64,000 nucleotides of DNA from Sphingobacterium gobiense (GCF_002980575.1 NZ_PVBS01000004.1:227334-291333), one strand, 5' to 3'; positions 10,226-19,016 are shown, counted from the first letter of the stretch. Numbers and translations are program-made. The notes: a model not told the origin generated them from the sequence alone.

Positions 10226-11424
10226 TGGGGATGAGAAAAGAGCTTTTATTACTGTTATCGCTGTATTTAATGTGGCCTGTAGCGCAGGCTCAGCCAAAGG
10301 ATACCTATCTCCAGCGGGCTAAGGAAACGTTTCACTTGGTATGGGACAAATATCGTGTGTCTGAGCACGGGTTATTCGCTGAGTATTATCCCAATAGTTA
10401 CAAACCGGATCTTACGTATTTTCAAGAGAGCGGACATAAAGCGCAGGAGGTATCTTATCTGTGGCCCATGAGTGGTGTCTTTTCGTCTGTAAACATACTC
10501 ATGGAACTGGATCCAAAAACCTATAAGCCTTATCTGGATTCGATGGTGGTAGCGGTGGAAGAATATTTGGATACGACCCGAACCCCTTATGGGTATCAAG
10601 CGTATCCATCGAAGTTCCAAATAGTGGATCGTTATTATGACGATAATGGGTTGGTCGGGATTGATTATATTGATGCCTATATGATGACGAGGGATGCATC
10701 TTTTTTAACGAAAGCCAAAGCAGTGATGACCTTTATCGAGAGTGGATGGACGGATGATTTTGGAGGGGGAGTGCCCTGGCTTGAAGGGGTGCACGATCAG
10801 AAACCTGCCTGCAGTAATGGCAAGGCGACCGTACTGGCAATAAAAATCTATCAAGCTACCGGTGAAAAGGAGTATCTTCGATATGCCATAAAATCGTATG
10901 ATTGGATGATGGAAGCGTTGCGTGATGATACTTTGGATATCATTTGGAATGCGCTGCTTATTCCGGACGGTACAACAGCGGGACGTAAAGATACGGAAGT
11001 TCAGAAACATGCGTATACGTATAACACGGGAACCATGATCCAGTCGGCCGTTAGACTTTACAAAATCACAGGCGAAAGGGGATATCTTGACGACGCACAG
11101 GCGTTAGCAGATGGTTCTTACAAATACTATTTCGGGCATACGGCGGACGGTATTCCATATGTCAAGGATATACCTTGGTTTACCTTGGTGTTGTTCAGGG
11201 GTTATCAAGAACTGTATGAAATTGATAAAAACGCCAAATATGTGGATGCGGTGATTGAGCGGGCCGATTGGGCGTGGGTACACGCTCGAGACGAAGTTGG
11301 ACTGCCATATGCTGACTGGACGGGGCGAAAGGATGAGCAGAAAAAGCCAAAATGGTTGCTTGATACGTCCTGTATGGCGGAGTTGTATGCACGCATTGCA
11401 TTGATTAAGGCACAGGGCAAATAA
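10222..11424 (+). CDS. GH76 endo-alpha-1,6-mannanase, soluble periplasmic form
   Basis: Second GH76 enzyme, 400 residues, starting within an ATGA overlap with the first. It carries a plain Sec signal peptide with likely cleavage after AQA and no lipobox Cys. The catalytic pair is Asp140-Asp141 in RYYDDNGLVGIDYIDAY; SYLWPMSG and PACSNGKATV match the same motifs in its neighbour. The different export signals suggest a division of labour: the lipoprotein cuts outside and this one shortens imported oligomannosides in the periplasm. That localisation is inference; the family call is firm. Confidence 0.9.
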   Translation: MMGMRKELLLLLSLYLMWPVAQAQPKDTYLQRAKETFHLVWDKYRVSEHGLFAEYYPNSYKPDLTYFQESGHKAQEVSYLWPMSGVFSSVNILMELDPKTYKPYLDSMVVAVEEYLDTTRTPYGYQAYPSKFQIVDRYYDDNGLVGIDYIDAYMMTRDASFLTKAKAVMTFIESGWTDDFGGGVPWLEGVHDQKPACSNGKATVLAIKIYQATGEKEYLRYAIKSYDWMMEALRDDTLDIIWNALLIPDGTTAGRKDTEVQKHAYTYNTGTMIQSAVRLYKITGERGYLDDAQALADGSYKYYFGHTADGIPYVKDIPWFTLVLFRGYQELYEIDKNAKYVDAVIERADWAWVHARDEVGLPYADWTGRKDEQKKPKWLLDTSCMAELYARIALIKAQGK

Positions 11425-11449
11425 AAAGAATGTCAATAAAGTAAATAAT

Positions 11450-13813
11450 ATGAAGAAGCATTTATCAATACTATTAATAGTTTGCGCGTTCGTGGTGTCA
11501 TCCTGCGCGGGGAAGAAAGAAGTGATGGAAAAGTTGTCGGACTATGTGAATCCTAACATCGGCTCTGTACACAGCAGGTGGTTTTTCTATACGCCAGGCG
11601 CTGTGCCGTTTGGAATGGCCAAACTGGGGCCGTCCACAAATGGTTCCTATGGGAATGCCAATGGTTGGGAAGCGGTTGGCTATGAAGATAACCATAATTC
11701 CATAGAAGGATTTGCTTGTTTCCATGAATTTCAGATCGGTGGCGTGATGTTGATGCCTATCGTAGGAGCGTTAAAAACTACACCGGGTACGCTCGAAAAT
11801 CCTGCCGAGGGCTATCGTTCCTCTTTTAAGAAAGAGAACGAGTATGCTACCGCGGGATTCTACCATGTTTTGCTGGATAAATACGAAACCAAAGTGGAGC
11901 TTACGGCGACCGACAGGGTTGGGTATCAGCGTTATACATTTCCGCAGTCAGAAGAGTCTTATATCTTATTTGATATTGGAAATAAATTAGGCGAAAGCGG
12001 TGCGGTAAGTGATGCGTATATTAAAGTGGTTGACGAAACCACTATTGAAGGGTATGTTGTTACCAAACCCGAGTACGTCAAAAAGTATCAGCCGGATGCG
12101 ACCGTGAACATGTATTTCTATGCCAAATTGAGCAAACCTTTCAACGATGTTAAGACGTTCCTGCGCGCAGATTCGGTTAGTTCGACACGAGAAATAAAGG
12201 GAGTGGGCGCCTGTTTGGCTGTTCAATATGAGACAGCTGCTGATGAACAGATTACCGTACAGATTGGCCAATCGTATACCTCGATCGAAAATGCAAAACA
12301 GAATTATGAGATGGAAGCTACCGATCGGAGCTTTGACATGGTCAAAGAAGATGCTTCGCTCCGGTGGAATGATATGCTGGGGCGTGTAAAAGTCGAGGGA
12401 GGCCGTAGAGACGATAGGGTTAAGTTTTATACGGGGCTGTATCACGCTTTGCTGGGGCGTGGCCTTGCTAACGATGTGAACGGTGCTTATCCGAAAAACG
12501 ATGGTACGGTTGGGCTTCTTGAACTAGACGAAGATAAACAGCCGGCCTTTAATTACTACAATACGGACGCGATCTGGGGCGGATACTGGAACCTTACGCA
12601 GCTATGGGCATTGGCCTATCCGGAATATTACTCCGATTGGGTGCAGAGCCAATTATTGGTATATAAAGAAACGGGCTGGCTGGGAGACGGTATTGCCAAC
12701 AGCAAATATGTTTCCGGGGTAGGTACAAACTTCACTAGTCTGGCTATTGCGGCTGCCTACAATTGTGGAATCCGTGATTTTGATTATCGGTTGGGATATG
12801 AGGCAGCGCTAAAGAATGAGATAGATGGTCAGAACCGTCCGGCTGGCGCAGGTAAGCTGGATGTTGCTGCATTTGTGGAACGTGGTTACTGCCCCTATAT
12901 TCCAAGTGATGACTATTTTATTACCAAGCAGGATGAGGGGTCGGTATTTGGCGCATCCCACACCATGGAGTACGCGTTTAGTAGTTACGCCGTCGCGCAG
13001 TTTGCGAAAAGCTTAAACAACGAAGCGGATTACCAACGCCTTTCTAAAATGGCATCGAACTGGGAAAATCTCTTTGATACCGAAACCGAGCTTATTCGTC
13101 CGCGCATGTTGGACGGAAATTTCTTGCCAAATTTTGATCCGATGGCCGCATGGGCGGGTTTTCAGGAGGGAAATGCTATTCAATACACATTTTACGTGCC
13201 ACATGAGCCCGGAAAATTGATTGACAAGGTGGGGAGCGATGTGTTTAATGATCGCCTCGATAGTATTTTTGTCCGCTCGCAGAAAAATACGTTTGGTGGC
13301 GGTAAAACTGTGGATGCTTTCGCGGGTGTACACGCACTTTATAATCACGGCAACCAACCAAACCTACATATATCTTGGTTGTTCAACTTTTCTGGAAAAC
13401 CCTATTTAACCCAAAAATGGGTACGCACGATCTGTAACGAATTTTATGGTGTTGATGGGCTTCATGGTTATGGCTATGGTCAGGACGAAGACCAAGGTCA
13501 ATTAGGCGCATGGTATGTGATGGCTGGTATGGGGCTATTTGATGTGAAGGGTTTAACACAGATCGATCCTCAGTTCCAGATTGGTAGCCCGATATTTGAT
13601 CGCATCGAGGTCAAGCTGAATAAAGAATATTATAAAGGAGATAAGTTTGTTATCGAAGTAGCGAATAATTCGCCGGAGAATATCTATGTACAATCTTTAA
13701 GCAAGAACGGAACAGCACAGCAATCGGTATCCATTCCATTCGCGGATGTGGTAAATGGCGGTGTGCTGAAACTGGAGATGGGAAGCGAGCCCAACTTGGA
13801 TATTCGGCAATAG
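11450..13813 (+). CDS. GH92 alpha-mannosidase lipoprotein
   Basis: 787-residue calcium-dependent exo-alpha-mannosidase of family GH92. Signal peptide with lipobox VSSC, followed by basic residues (CAGKKE) rather than an acidic surface-export signal, so a periplasm-facing anchor is likely. Order: N-terminal beta-sandwich (DYVNPNIGSVHS, PGAVPFGMAKLGP), then the alpha/alpha barrel with TDAIWGGYWNLTQLWA, the GH92 stretch VDAFAGVHALYNHGNQP and GQDEDQGQLGAWYVMAGMG near the C-terminus. It ends the mannan locus and would release mannose for the MFS carrier, ROK kinase and isomerase at its start. Linkage preference (1,2, 1,3 or 1,6) cannot be read from the sequence. Confidence 0.93.
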   Translation: MKKHLSILLIVCAFVVSSCAGKKEVMEKLSDYVNPNIGSVHSRWFFYTPGAVPFGMAKLGPSTNGSYGNANGWEAVGYEDNHNSIEGFACFHEFQIGGVMLMPIVGALKTTPGTLENPAEGYRSSFKKENEYATAGFYHVLLDKYETKVELTATDRVGYQRYTFPQSEESYILFDIGNKLGESGAVSDAYIKVVDETTIEGYVVTKPEYVKKYQPDATVNMYFYAKLSKPFNDVKTFLRADSVSSTREIKGVGACLAVQYETAADEQITVQIGQSYTSIENAKQNYEMEATDRSFDMVKEDASLRWNDMLGRVKVEGGRRDDRVKFYTGLYHALLGRGLANDVNGAYPKNDGTVGLLELDEDKQPAFNYYNTDAIWGGYWNLTQLWALAYPEYYSDWVQSQLLVYKETGWLGDGIANSKYVSGVGTNFTSLAIAAAYNCGIRDFDYRLGYEAALKNEIDGQNRPAGAGKLDVAAFVERGYCPYIPSDDYFITKQDEGSVFGASHTMEYAFSSYAVAQFAKSLNNEADYQRLSKMASNWENLFDTETELIRPRMLDGNFLPNFDPMAAWAGFQEGNAIQYTFYVPHEPGKLIDKVGSDVFNDRLDSIFVRSQKNTFGGGKTVDAFAGVHALYNHGNQPNLHISWLFNFSGKPYLTQKWVRTICNEFYGVDGLHGYGYGQDEDQGQLGAWYVMAGMGLFDVKGLTQIDPQFQIGSPIFDRIEVKLNKEYYKGDKFVIEVANNSPENIYVQSLSKNGTAQQSVSIPFADVVNGGVLKLEMGSEPNLDIRQ

Positions 13814-13859
13814 AATCCTGTCTACACGGCATTGCACCATCCCCAACTTAACACGCAAT

Positions 13860-13945
13860 GTCGCCTCTTTTTTGTTGAGTATGTAGAAATTCCCTTTTTG
13901 CACTATCTAATAAGGATTCAACAAAAAACAGCGACGAGTTTTTTT
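13860..13945 (+). terminator. long hairpin plus T-tract after the mannan operon
   Basis: Two-part inverted repeat: GTCGC at 13860-13864 pairs with GCGAC at 13931-13935, and an inner 11-bp perfect arm TTTTTTGTTGA (13868-13878) pairs with 13918-13928. A run of seven T follows at 13939-13945. Position just after the last mannan gene fits a terminator, although the 39-base loop is unusually long for an intrinsic one. Confidence 0.55.
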
Positions 13946-13946
13946 G

Positions 13947-13973
13947 CTTCTTTTTTTGAGGGAAAAAAAGAAG
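13947..13973. repeat. AT-rich 11-bp hairpin
   Basis: CTTCTTTTTTT (13947-13957) and its exact complement (13963-13973) enclose a five-base GAGGG loop. It lies two bases after the preceding hairpin's T-tract. It may be a second terminator stem or a transcript end-protecting structure; the function is not known. Confidence 0.5.
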
Positions 13974-13984
13974 AGAAATAACGT

Positions 13985-13992
13985 TATCTTTA
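13985..13992 (+). promoter_or_regulatory. candidate -7 box for the YegS-like kinase
   Basis: TATCTTTA matches seven of eight positions of a Bacteroidota TAnnTTTG box and lies 21 bases before the ATG at 14014. No TTTG -33 element is seen at the proper distance, so this is weak. Confidence 0.3.
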
Positions 13993-14013
13993 TAACCTAT
14001 TTCAGATGAAGAT

Positions 14014-14892
14014 ATGCGGCAACGTAAGCGAATATTGTTTGTTATCAACCCAATTTCCGGAGGGAAAAAGAAGACAGCGTTCAACAAGCAGGTGTTGGAA
14101 GTGCTTGATCTGGAGAAGTTTGATCCGACATTTAAGATTACCGATCATGCCAACCATGCTTTCGAACTGGGAAAGGCTGCGGTTGAGGAAGGATATGATG
14201 CGGTCGTGGCTGTAGGAGGTGATGGTACGATTAACGAGCTGGGGTCTGCGATCTTGGGAACCGGCATGCCTTTGGGGATTATTCCTGAGGGCTCAGGAAA
14301 CGGCTTAGCGCTCTACTTGGGGATTCCGCTCAACGAATCAGCAGCTATTAGACGGATAAATCGGTTTGAGACGGCAGAGGTCGATACAGGGGTTGTCAAT
14401 GGACGACATTTCTTTAACATTGCTGGACTTGGTTTTGATGCATCGGTGAGTGATCGATTTGCGACAGATAACATCAGAGGGCCGATAGGCTATTTACGCT
14501 CGGCTATCAATGTACTGAGCGATTTCCAACCTAGCATGTATACATTGCTGATCGACGGAGCAACTTACAAGAGAGAAGCTTTTATGGTCAGTGTGGCCAA
14601 TTCCCCTCAATATGGTAATAATGCGTATATTGCACCGCAAGCTTCTATCAACGATGGTTTGCTTGATGTATGTATCGTCAAAAAATTTCCGCTCTATCTT
14701 TTTCCAAAAATGGTGTTTCATTTGTTCACAAAAAGCGCAGACCAGTCGGAATATGTGGAGATAATTCCTGGAAAGGATATCACCATTTTGCGGGACCAAA
14801 AAGGTCCTGTACATGTGGATGGTGAGCCCGTGGAAATGGGTGAAAAATTGGAAATTTCGATCAAACCGAGATCGTTGAAAGTTATATGTTAA
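14014..14892 (+). CDS. YegS/DagK-family lipid kinase
   Basis: 292-residue cytoplasmic diacylglycerol-kinase-like enzyme that phosphorylates a lipid acceptor. The nucleotide-binding loop VAVGGDGTINE (about residues 67-77) and GIIPEGSGNGLALYLGIP are diagnostic, as is the C-terminal beta-sandwich closing with HVDGEPVEM. It is preceded by a terminator-like region and followed after 19 bases by a SUI1-like gene, with which it may be co-transcribed. Whether it acts on diacylglycerol, sphingoid base (Sphingobacteriaceae make sphingolipids) or another lipid is open. Confidence 0.9.
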   Translation: MRQRKRILFVINPISGGKKKTAFNKQVLEVLDLEKFDPTFKITDHANHAFELGKAAVEEGYDAVVAVGGDGTINELGSAILGTGMPLGIIPEGSGNGLALYLGIPLNESAAIRRINRFETAEVDTGVVNGRHFFNIAGLGFDASVSDRFATDNIRGPIGYLRSAINVLSDFQPSMYTLLIDGATYKREAFMVSVANSPQYGNNAYIAPQASINDGLLDVCIVKKFPLYLFPKMVFHLFTKSADQSEYVEIIPGKDITILRDQKGPVHVDGEPVEMGEKLEISIKPRSLKVIC

Positions 14893-14911
14893 GGAGTGAA
14901 GAGTAAAAGAA

Positions 14912-15259
14912 ATGAAGAAGAAAAAGCAACGTTTTGAAGGTGTCGTTTATTCTACCGCGGATAACTTTGAATATGTAGACACTGAAAGTACACAGGAAGA
15001 GGAGACTTTACCAGTCTCGCAGCAAAAACTAAAGGTCTTATTGGATCGCAAGGCGCGGAAAGGAAAAGTTGTTACAATTGTGAAAGGATTCATAGGAACG
15101 GAGATTGATTTGAACGAATTGGCAAAAAAGTTAAAACAGAAATGTGGTGTTGGCGGAGCTGCAAAAGACGGCGAAATTTTGATCCAAGGCGATTTCAAAC
15201 AAAAGATCTTTGATTTGCTCAAAGAGGAGGGGTACGGTGTTAAAATGGTTGGTGGATAA
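14912..15259 (+). CDS. SUI1/YciH-like translation initiation factor
   Basis: 115-residue protein with a C-terminal SUI1 (eIF1) domain: KVVTIVKGFIGTEIDLNELAKKLKQKCGVGG followed by KDGEILIQGDFK, the two hallmark strands (written here in parts: KGFIG, KLKQKCGVGG, EILIQGD). In bacteria this family is thought to act at the ribosome in start-site selection, but the role is poorly defined. The N-terminal 40 residues are charged and probably flexible. Short intergenic distance to the lipid kinase suggests one transcript. Confidence 0.88.
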   Translation: MKKKKQRFEGVVYSTADNFEYVDTESTQEEETLPVSQQKLKVLLDRKARKGKVVTIVKGFIGTEIDLNELAKKLKQKCGVGGAAKDGEILIQGDFKQKIFDLLKEEGYGVKMVGG

Positions 15260-15603
15260 CGATTTACATAGTAAGGGGCTGTCGAATTATGACGGAATCC
15301 TGATCGTTAGCTTTGAAAATATGACAATACGCTGATGCTGTTTGTAATCGAAAATAAGGCGAACCATCGTGAGTAAATACTTACTTATTTTTTTTTATTA
15401 ATGATTTTTTAATTTGCATAAACCAAAAAAAATGGTTTTCATTGTAAAATATTAACGCAGTACGGGCGTTAAGTATTAATGTGAATCCGTATCGTTAATA
15501 CATATTAGGAAGGAAATGGAACCGCTGATGGTTTACTAATATGTGACGCATTGAAAGATGTATAAATTAATGTCAGGAAAATTTTATTTTTAACACAAAA
15601 TAG
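15260..15603. other. gene-free region with several inverted repeats upstream of exbB
   Basis: No convincing reading frame is present. It holds a 6-bp hairpin with an A-rich loop (AAACCA 15420-15425, TGGTTT 15433-15438) and two successive TTAA-containing inverted repeats: TTAACG 15452-15457 with CGTTAA 15467-15472, and GTATTAA 15473-15479 with TTAATAC 15495-15501. These are directly adjacent and may form regulator sites or leader hairpins for the TonB block. Base composition is strongly AT-rich from about 15370. Confidence 0.45.
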
Positions 15604-15611
15604 TATATTTG
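15604..15611 (+). promoter_or_regulatory. -7 box of the exbB operon promoter
   Basis: TATATTTG is a perfect TAnnTTTG box, about 93 bases before the exbB ATG. A clear TTG -33 element is not seen in the AT-rich stretch upstream. Confidence 0.5.
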
Positions 15612-15704
15612 TTTTGCTTTATAGCAGAATAAGTGCTTTTGAATTGCACAAATTGAATTAAACAATTAAATATTAAACAACAGTAAAAATTAAAAATTAG
15701 TAAA

Positions 15705-16538
15705 ATGGCAAACGCACCAAAAACTAGTACTCCTGCTAAAAAACAAGAAAGCGGAAATTCAGGTAATTTATTTGCGAGCTTAGCAATCATCATTTGTTTT
15801 GCTGTCGGAATTGTTGTGTATAAGTTTGTATTGGGTGATCCATCGAACTTTATCGATAACAATCCGGAGAACCAACCTCTCCCTGGGAACTATATGGGGA
15901 TGATGTACCATGGTGGACCAGTGATTCCTGTCCTATTGTCTTTATTTATGATGGTTTTCGTGTTCGCAGTAGAACGCTTTATTGTAATTGGTAGAGCATC
16001 GGGTACCGGTAATGTAGGCAACTTTGTAAGAAAAGTACAGTCTTTAATCAACGGCGGTGGTATCGATTCGGCAATTGTTGAATGTGATAAGCAAAAAGGA
16101 TCAGTAGCAAACGTAGTAAAAGCAGGTCTATTGAAATATAAAGACGTGTCGGCCAATCCGGGTTTAGACTCAGAAAAATCTGCTATAGCAATCCAGAAAG
16201 AAATCGAAGAGACTACGGCGCTGGAAATGCCAATGTTGGAGAAAAACTTGAACGTATTAGCTACGTTGGTTTCTATCGGTACATTGACCGGTCTATTGGG
16301 TACAGTAACGGGTATGATTAGAGCATTCGCGGCTTTGGCAACAGGTGGTGCGCCAGATTCGGCACAGCTGGCTAACGGTATCTCTGAAGCTTTGATGTGT
16401 ACAGCAACTGGTATTGCAACTTCGACTTTCGCTATTGTATTCTATAATATGTTGACGGCAAAAATAGACAAGTTGACTTATTCTATCGATGAAGCTGGTT
16501 TCTCTATTGTACAAACGTACGCAGCAAACCATAAATAA
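15705..16538 (+). CDS. exbB: ExbB/TolQ/MotA proton-channel protein
   Basis: 277-residue inner-membrane subunit of the Ton motor, which uses proton flow to energise TonB. Hydrophobic segments near residues 24-42, 70-90, 172-195 and 215-240 fit ExbB topology with an extra N-terminal helix common in Bacteroidota. The family core appears as LNVLATLVSIGTLTGLLGTVTGMI and GISEALMCTATGIATST (shown in parts: GLLGTVTGMI, ISEALMCTATG). It begins a co-directional block with two exbD genes and tonB, and would drive the many SusC-type receptors of such an organism. Confidence 0.94.
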   Translation: MANAPKTSTPAKKQESGNSGNLFASLAIIICFAVGIVVYKFVLGDPSNFIDNNPENQPLPGNYMGMMYHGGPVIPVLLSLFMMVFVFAVERFIVIGRASGTGNVGNFVRKVQSLINGGGIDSAIVECDKQKGSVANVVKAGLLKYKDVSANPGLDSEKSAIAIQKEIEETTALEMPMLEKNLNVLATLVSIGTLTGLLGTVTGMIRAFAALATGGAPDSAQLANGISEALMCTATGIATSTFAIVFYNMLTAKIDKLTYSIDEAGFSIVQTYAANHK

Positions 16539-16635
16539 GAAAAAGATGTTTTTCAAATTCTTTTATGGAATTTGTGAAGAGCATGCATCATACAGATAAA
16601 GGAATAAGGATTGTTAATTAAAAGAAGTAAAGATA

Positions 16636-17286
16636 ATGGGTAAAGCAAAAGTAAAAAGAGCCAGTACCTCCATCGACATGACGGCGATGTGTGATGTATC
16701 GTTCTTGCTTCTTACATTCTTCGTATTAACGGCGACGGCGCGTCAACCTGAAGTATTAGTGGTGGATACACCGCAGTCGACAAGTCCGGAAAAATTGCCC
16801 GACGATGGCTTAGGGATCATTTCGGTGTCAAACGGAAAAATATTCTTTAGTGTTAAGAACCCTAATGTACGGGAACTTACGCTAAGAAATATTTCGCAGA
16901 AGTACAACGTGAACTTTTCCGCAGAGGAATATGAGAAATTTAGACAGTTGGATGAGTTTGGTGTTCCTGTCAATAATTTAAGACAGCTGCTTTCATTGCC
17001 GAACGAGCAACGTACAGAAAATATTCAGCCGGGCATTCCTGTAGATAGTACGGAGACAAATTCGAACGAATTGTACGCTTGGGTGCAGGAGGCGCGTAGG
17101 GCAACTATCGAATTCAACCGCTCGCGAGAGGGGGAAAAGGGATATGTGGATCCAGGTCCGATGAAGGTAGCAATAAAGGCGGATGCCGAAGAGAGGTATC
17201 CGACGATCAATTTGATTATTGAAACGCTGCGAAACCAGAAACAAAACAAATTTAGTTTTGTAACGGGTTTGAGAAGGGAGAATTAA
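16636..17286 (+). CDS. exbD: ExbD/TolR family protein, first copy
   Basis: 216-residue single-pass protein of the Ton motor. The ExbD signature is in the first helix: STSIDMTAMCDVSFLLLTFF, with the essential transmembrane Asp in the CDVSFLLL segment. The periplasmic part is longer than the usual 140 residues because of an insert at about residues 60-145. A second, shorter exbD follows after 19 bases; paired ExbD subunits of different length are common in Bacteroidota. A 97-base gap after exbB holds a 7-bp inverted repeat (16554-16560/16568-16574). Confidence 0.92.
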   Translation: MGKAKVKRASTSIDMTAMCDVSFLLLTFFVLTATARQPEVLVVDTPQSTSPEKLPDDGLGIISVSNGKIFFSVKNPNVRELTLRNISQKYNVNFSAEEYEKFRQLDEFGVPVNNLRQLLSLPNEQRTENIQPGIPVDSTETNSNELYAWVQEARRATIEFNRSREGEKGYVDPGPMKVAIKADAEERYPTINLIIETLRNQKQNKFSFVTGLRREN

Positions 17287-17305
17287 ACGCATAAATGAGA
17301 AGAAA

Positions 17306-17857
17306 ATGGCAGAATTAAATCAAGATGGTGGTGGTAAGGACAAAGGTGGCAAAGTAAGAGCCAAGAAAGCCGGTGGCAAGGTCGATCTGACCGCCATGGT
17401 GGACTTAGCGTTCTTATTGATTACCTTCTTCATGCTGACCACGTCACTAAATACTCCACAGGCTATGGATGTGGCGATGCCGGATAAGAATAAGATGGAT
17501 CAAAACGATAATTTGGAAATTGCCGATAATCGTTCCATCACGCTTTTACTGGGATCGGATGATAAAATCTCTTGGTATTATGGTCAATTGGCGAAACCTA
17601 TCTATCCGCCTACAACAATAGATTATGGTAGTGAAGGGATTCGTCAAGTGTTGCTCAGAATGCAGAAAGAGGTTCCTCAGCGTGCCGGAGGTAAAGATTT
17701 GATTGTTGTAATCAGGCCTAGCGAAAAATCTGTGCAACGTAATTTGGTCGATATTTTAGACGAGATGCGTATCGTAGATGTAAAGCGCTACATGATTTCA
17801 AAAATCAATAGTGACGAAATAGAAGTGTTGAAAAGCGAGGGTCTTTTTAACGATTAA
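17306..17857 (+). CDS. exbD: ExbD/TolR family protein, second copy
   Basis: 183-residue ExbD paralogue. A short glycine- and lysine-rich cytoplasmic tail (DGGGKDKGGKVRAKKAGGK) leads into the transmembrane helix VDLTAMVDLAFLLITFFML with the proton-handling Asp. The C-terminal periplasmic domain ends with QRNLVDILDEMRIVDVKRY, matching the ExbD fold. Presumably forms a heteromeric motor with the first ExbD and ExbB. Confidence 0.92.
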   Translation: MAELNQDGGGKDKGGKVRAKKAGGKVDLTAMVDLAFLLITFFMLTTSLNTPQAMDVAMPDKNKMDQNDNLEIADNRSITLLLGSDDKISWYYGQLAKPIYPPTTIDYGSEGIRQVLLRMQKEVPQRAGGKDLIVVIRPSEKSVQRNLVDILDEMRIVDVKRYMISKINSDEIEVLKSEGLFND

Positions 17858-17877
17858 TCGCATAATTTAAGTAAAAT

Positions 17878-18753
17878 ATGTTTGGTTCTAAATTAGATAT
17901 ATTCAAAAAAGAATGGCTTGAGGTCGTTTTTGAGAATAGAAATAAAGAGTATGGCGCCTATGACTTACGTAAGTTTGCCCCACGAGCAACCAACGTTGCG
18001 CTATTCTCGATTGTCTCAATCGTTCTTGTTTTGAGTGCTCCAAAAATGTTTAACATTAAGGTGTTTCCAGACAAACCAGTAGAAGAAGCTCCCGTGATAA
18101 CGGAGGTAACGCTGGAAGATTTAGAAATACCGGAGCCAGAAGAAGAGGAAGAAGAACCACTTCCACAGGAGGAAGAGCCGGTGCAAAGGATAGCACAGGA
18201 ACCCCCGGCAGAAGACTTGGTGCGTTTTCCGGAGCCTAAGGTGGTGCCTGAAAGCCAGGTAAAAGAGGAAGTGGTATCGCAAGAGGAAATTAAGAAAGAA
18301 AATAAAACACCAGCACGTATCACCTTAAAAGGTACAAAAGGTGCATCAGGCGTACCTACCGGAGAGTTTGGCCCGAAGAAAGTGGAGGGACAGATAACAG
18401 GTAGTGCGACAGGGGATCCAGATGGTGGCGCAGACAAGATCTTTACCGCGGTAGAGGTGAATCCGGAACCACACGGTGGCTTAAACGCTTTCCGCGAGTG
18501 GGTGGGACGTAATTATAGCTACCCGCAGGGTGCTATCGATGCAGGTGTTAAAGGTCAAGTTGTTGTTTCTTTCGTAGTAGAGCGTGACGGTAGCTTAACA
18601 GACATCAAGGTAGTAAAAGACTTGTCGTATGGTACAGGAACAGCTGCGGTAAATGTGTTGAAAAAAGCGAAGCCTTGGAAGCCGGGTATTCAGAACGGCC
18701 GTCCGGTACGTGTTGCTTACACATTGCCTATTACGTTGAACCTTCAACAATAA
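17878..18753 (+). CDS. tonB: TonB energy transducer
   Basis: 291-residue TonB. One membrane helix near residues 38-56 (NVALFSIVSIVLVLSAP), then a Glu/Pro-rich periplasmic spacer (about 70-130, with runs such as EPEEEEEEPLPQEEEPVQ), and the TonB C-terminal domain from about 205 (FREWVGRNYSYPQGAI, GQVVVSFVVERDGSL, AKPWKPGIQNGRPVRVAY). The start keeps the cytoplasmic motif NKEYGAYDLRK found at the N-terminus of Bacteroidota TonB proteins. It couples the ExbB/ExbD motor to outer-membrane receptors. Confidence 0.95.
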   Translation: MFGSKLDIFKKEWLEVVFENRNKEYGAYDLRKFAPRATNVALFSIVSIVLVLSAPKMFNIKVFPDKPVEEAPVITEVTLEDLEIPEPEEEEEEPLPQEEEPVQRIAQEPPAEDLVRFPEPKVVPESQVKEEVVSQEEIKKENKTPARITLKGTKGASGVPTGEFGPKKVEGQITGSATGDPDGGADKIFTAVEVNPEPHGGLNAFREWVGRNYSYPQGAIDAGVKGQVVVSFVVERDGSLTDIKVVKDLSYGTGTAAVNVLKKAKPWKPGIQNGRPVRVAYTLPITLNLQQ

Positions 18754-18755
18754 AT

Positions 18756-18989
18756 ATGCGTGGTTTGGGTAACAACACGAGTAAATTTAAACAGAAATCG
18801 CCAACAAAGCGATTTCTGTCTATTTTGGGGTTGGCGATGTTTGCCTTTTATTTTATTTTAGGCATCTTAGTTATCTTTTGGGATAATTTCCCCTTGGATA
18901 TCGATCCTACCTATAAGAATATGTTTGGTATCCTGCTCATTGTTTATTCTTTTCTGCGCTTTGCTCGTTTGTGGCAGAATAATTTTTAA
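18756..18989 (+). CDS. small two-helix membrane protein of the TonB block
   Basis: 77 residues beginning at an ATG two bases after the tonB stop; an earlier in-frame start would lie inside tonB. Basic N-terminus (KFKQKSPTKR), then hydrophobic helices at about 22-43 (LGLAMFAFYFILGILVIFW) and 53-70 (MFGILLIVYSFLRFARLW). No family is recognised. Tight placement between tonB and the PstS-like gene argues that it is real and works with the energising complex, perhaps as an accessory subunit; that is inference. Confidence 0.75.
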   Translation: MRGLGNNTSKFKQKSPTKRFLSILGLAMFAFYFILGILVIFWDNFPLDIDPTYKNMFGILLIVYSFLRFARLWQNNF

Positions 18990-19016
18990 TACGAATTAGA
19001 TGGGGCGATCAAAAAA

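Noticed and set aside
15257..15309. TAACGAT/ATCGTTA inverted repeat after the SUI1-like gene
   Set aside because: Only seven pairs across a 39-base loop without T-tract; likely chance.
17958..18437. 159-codon minus-strand frame opposite tonB
   Set aside because: Ser/Gly-rich translation is the complement of the Glu/Pro-rich TonB spacer; no start signal or family.
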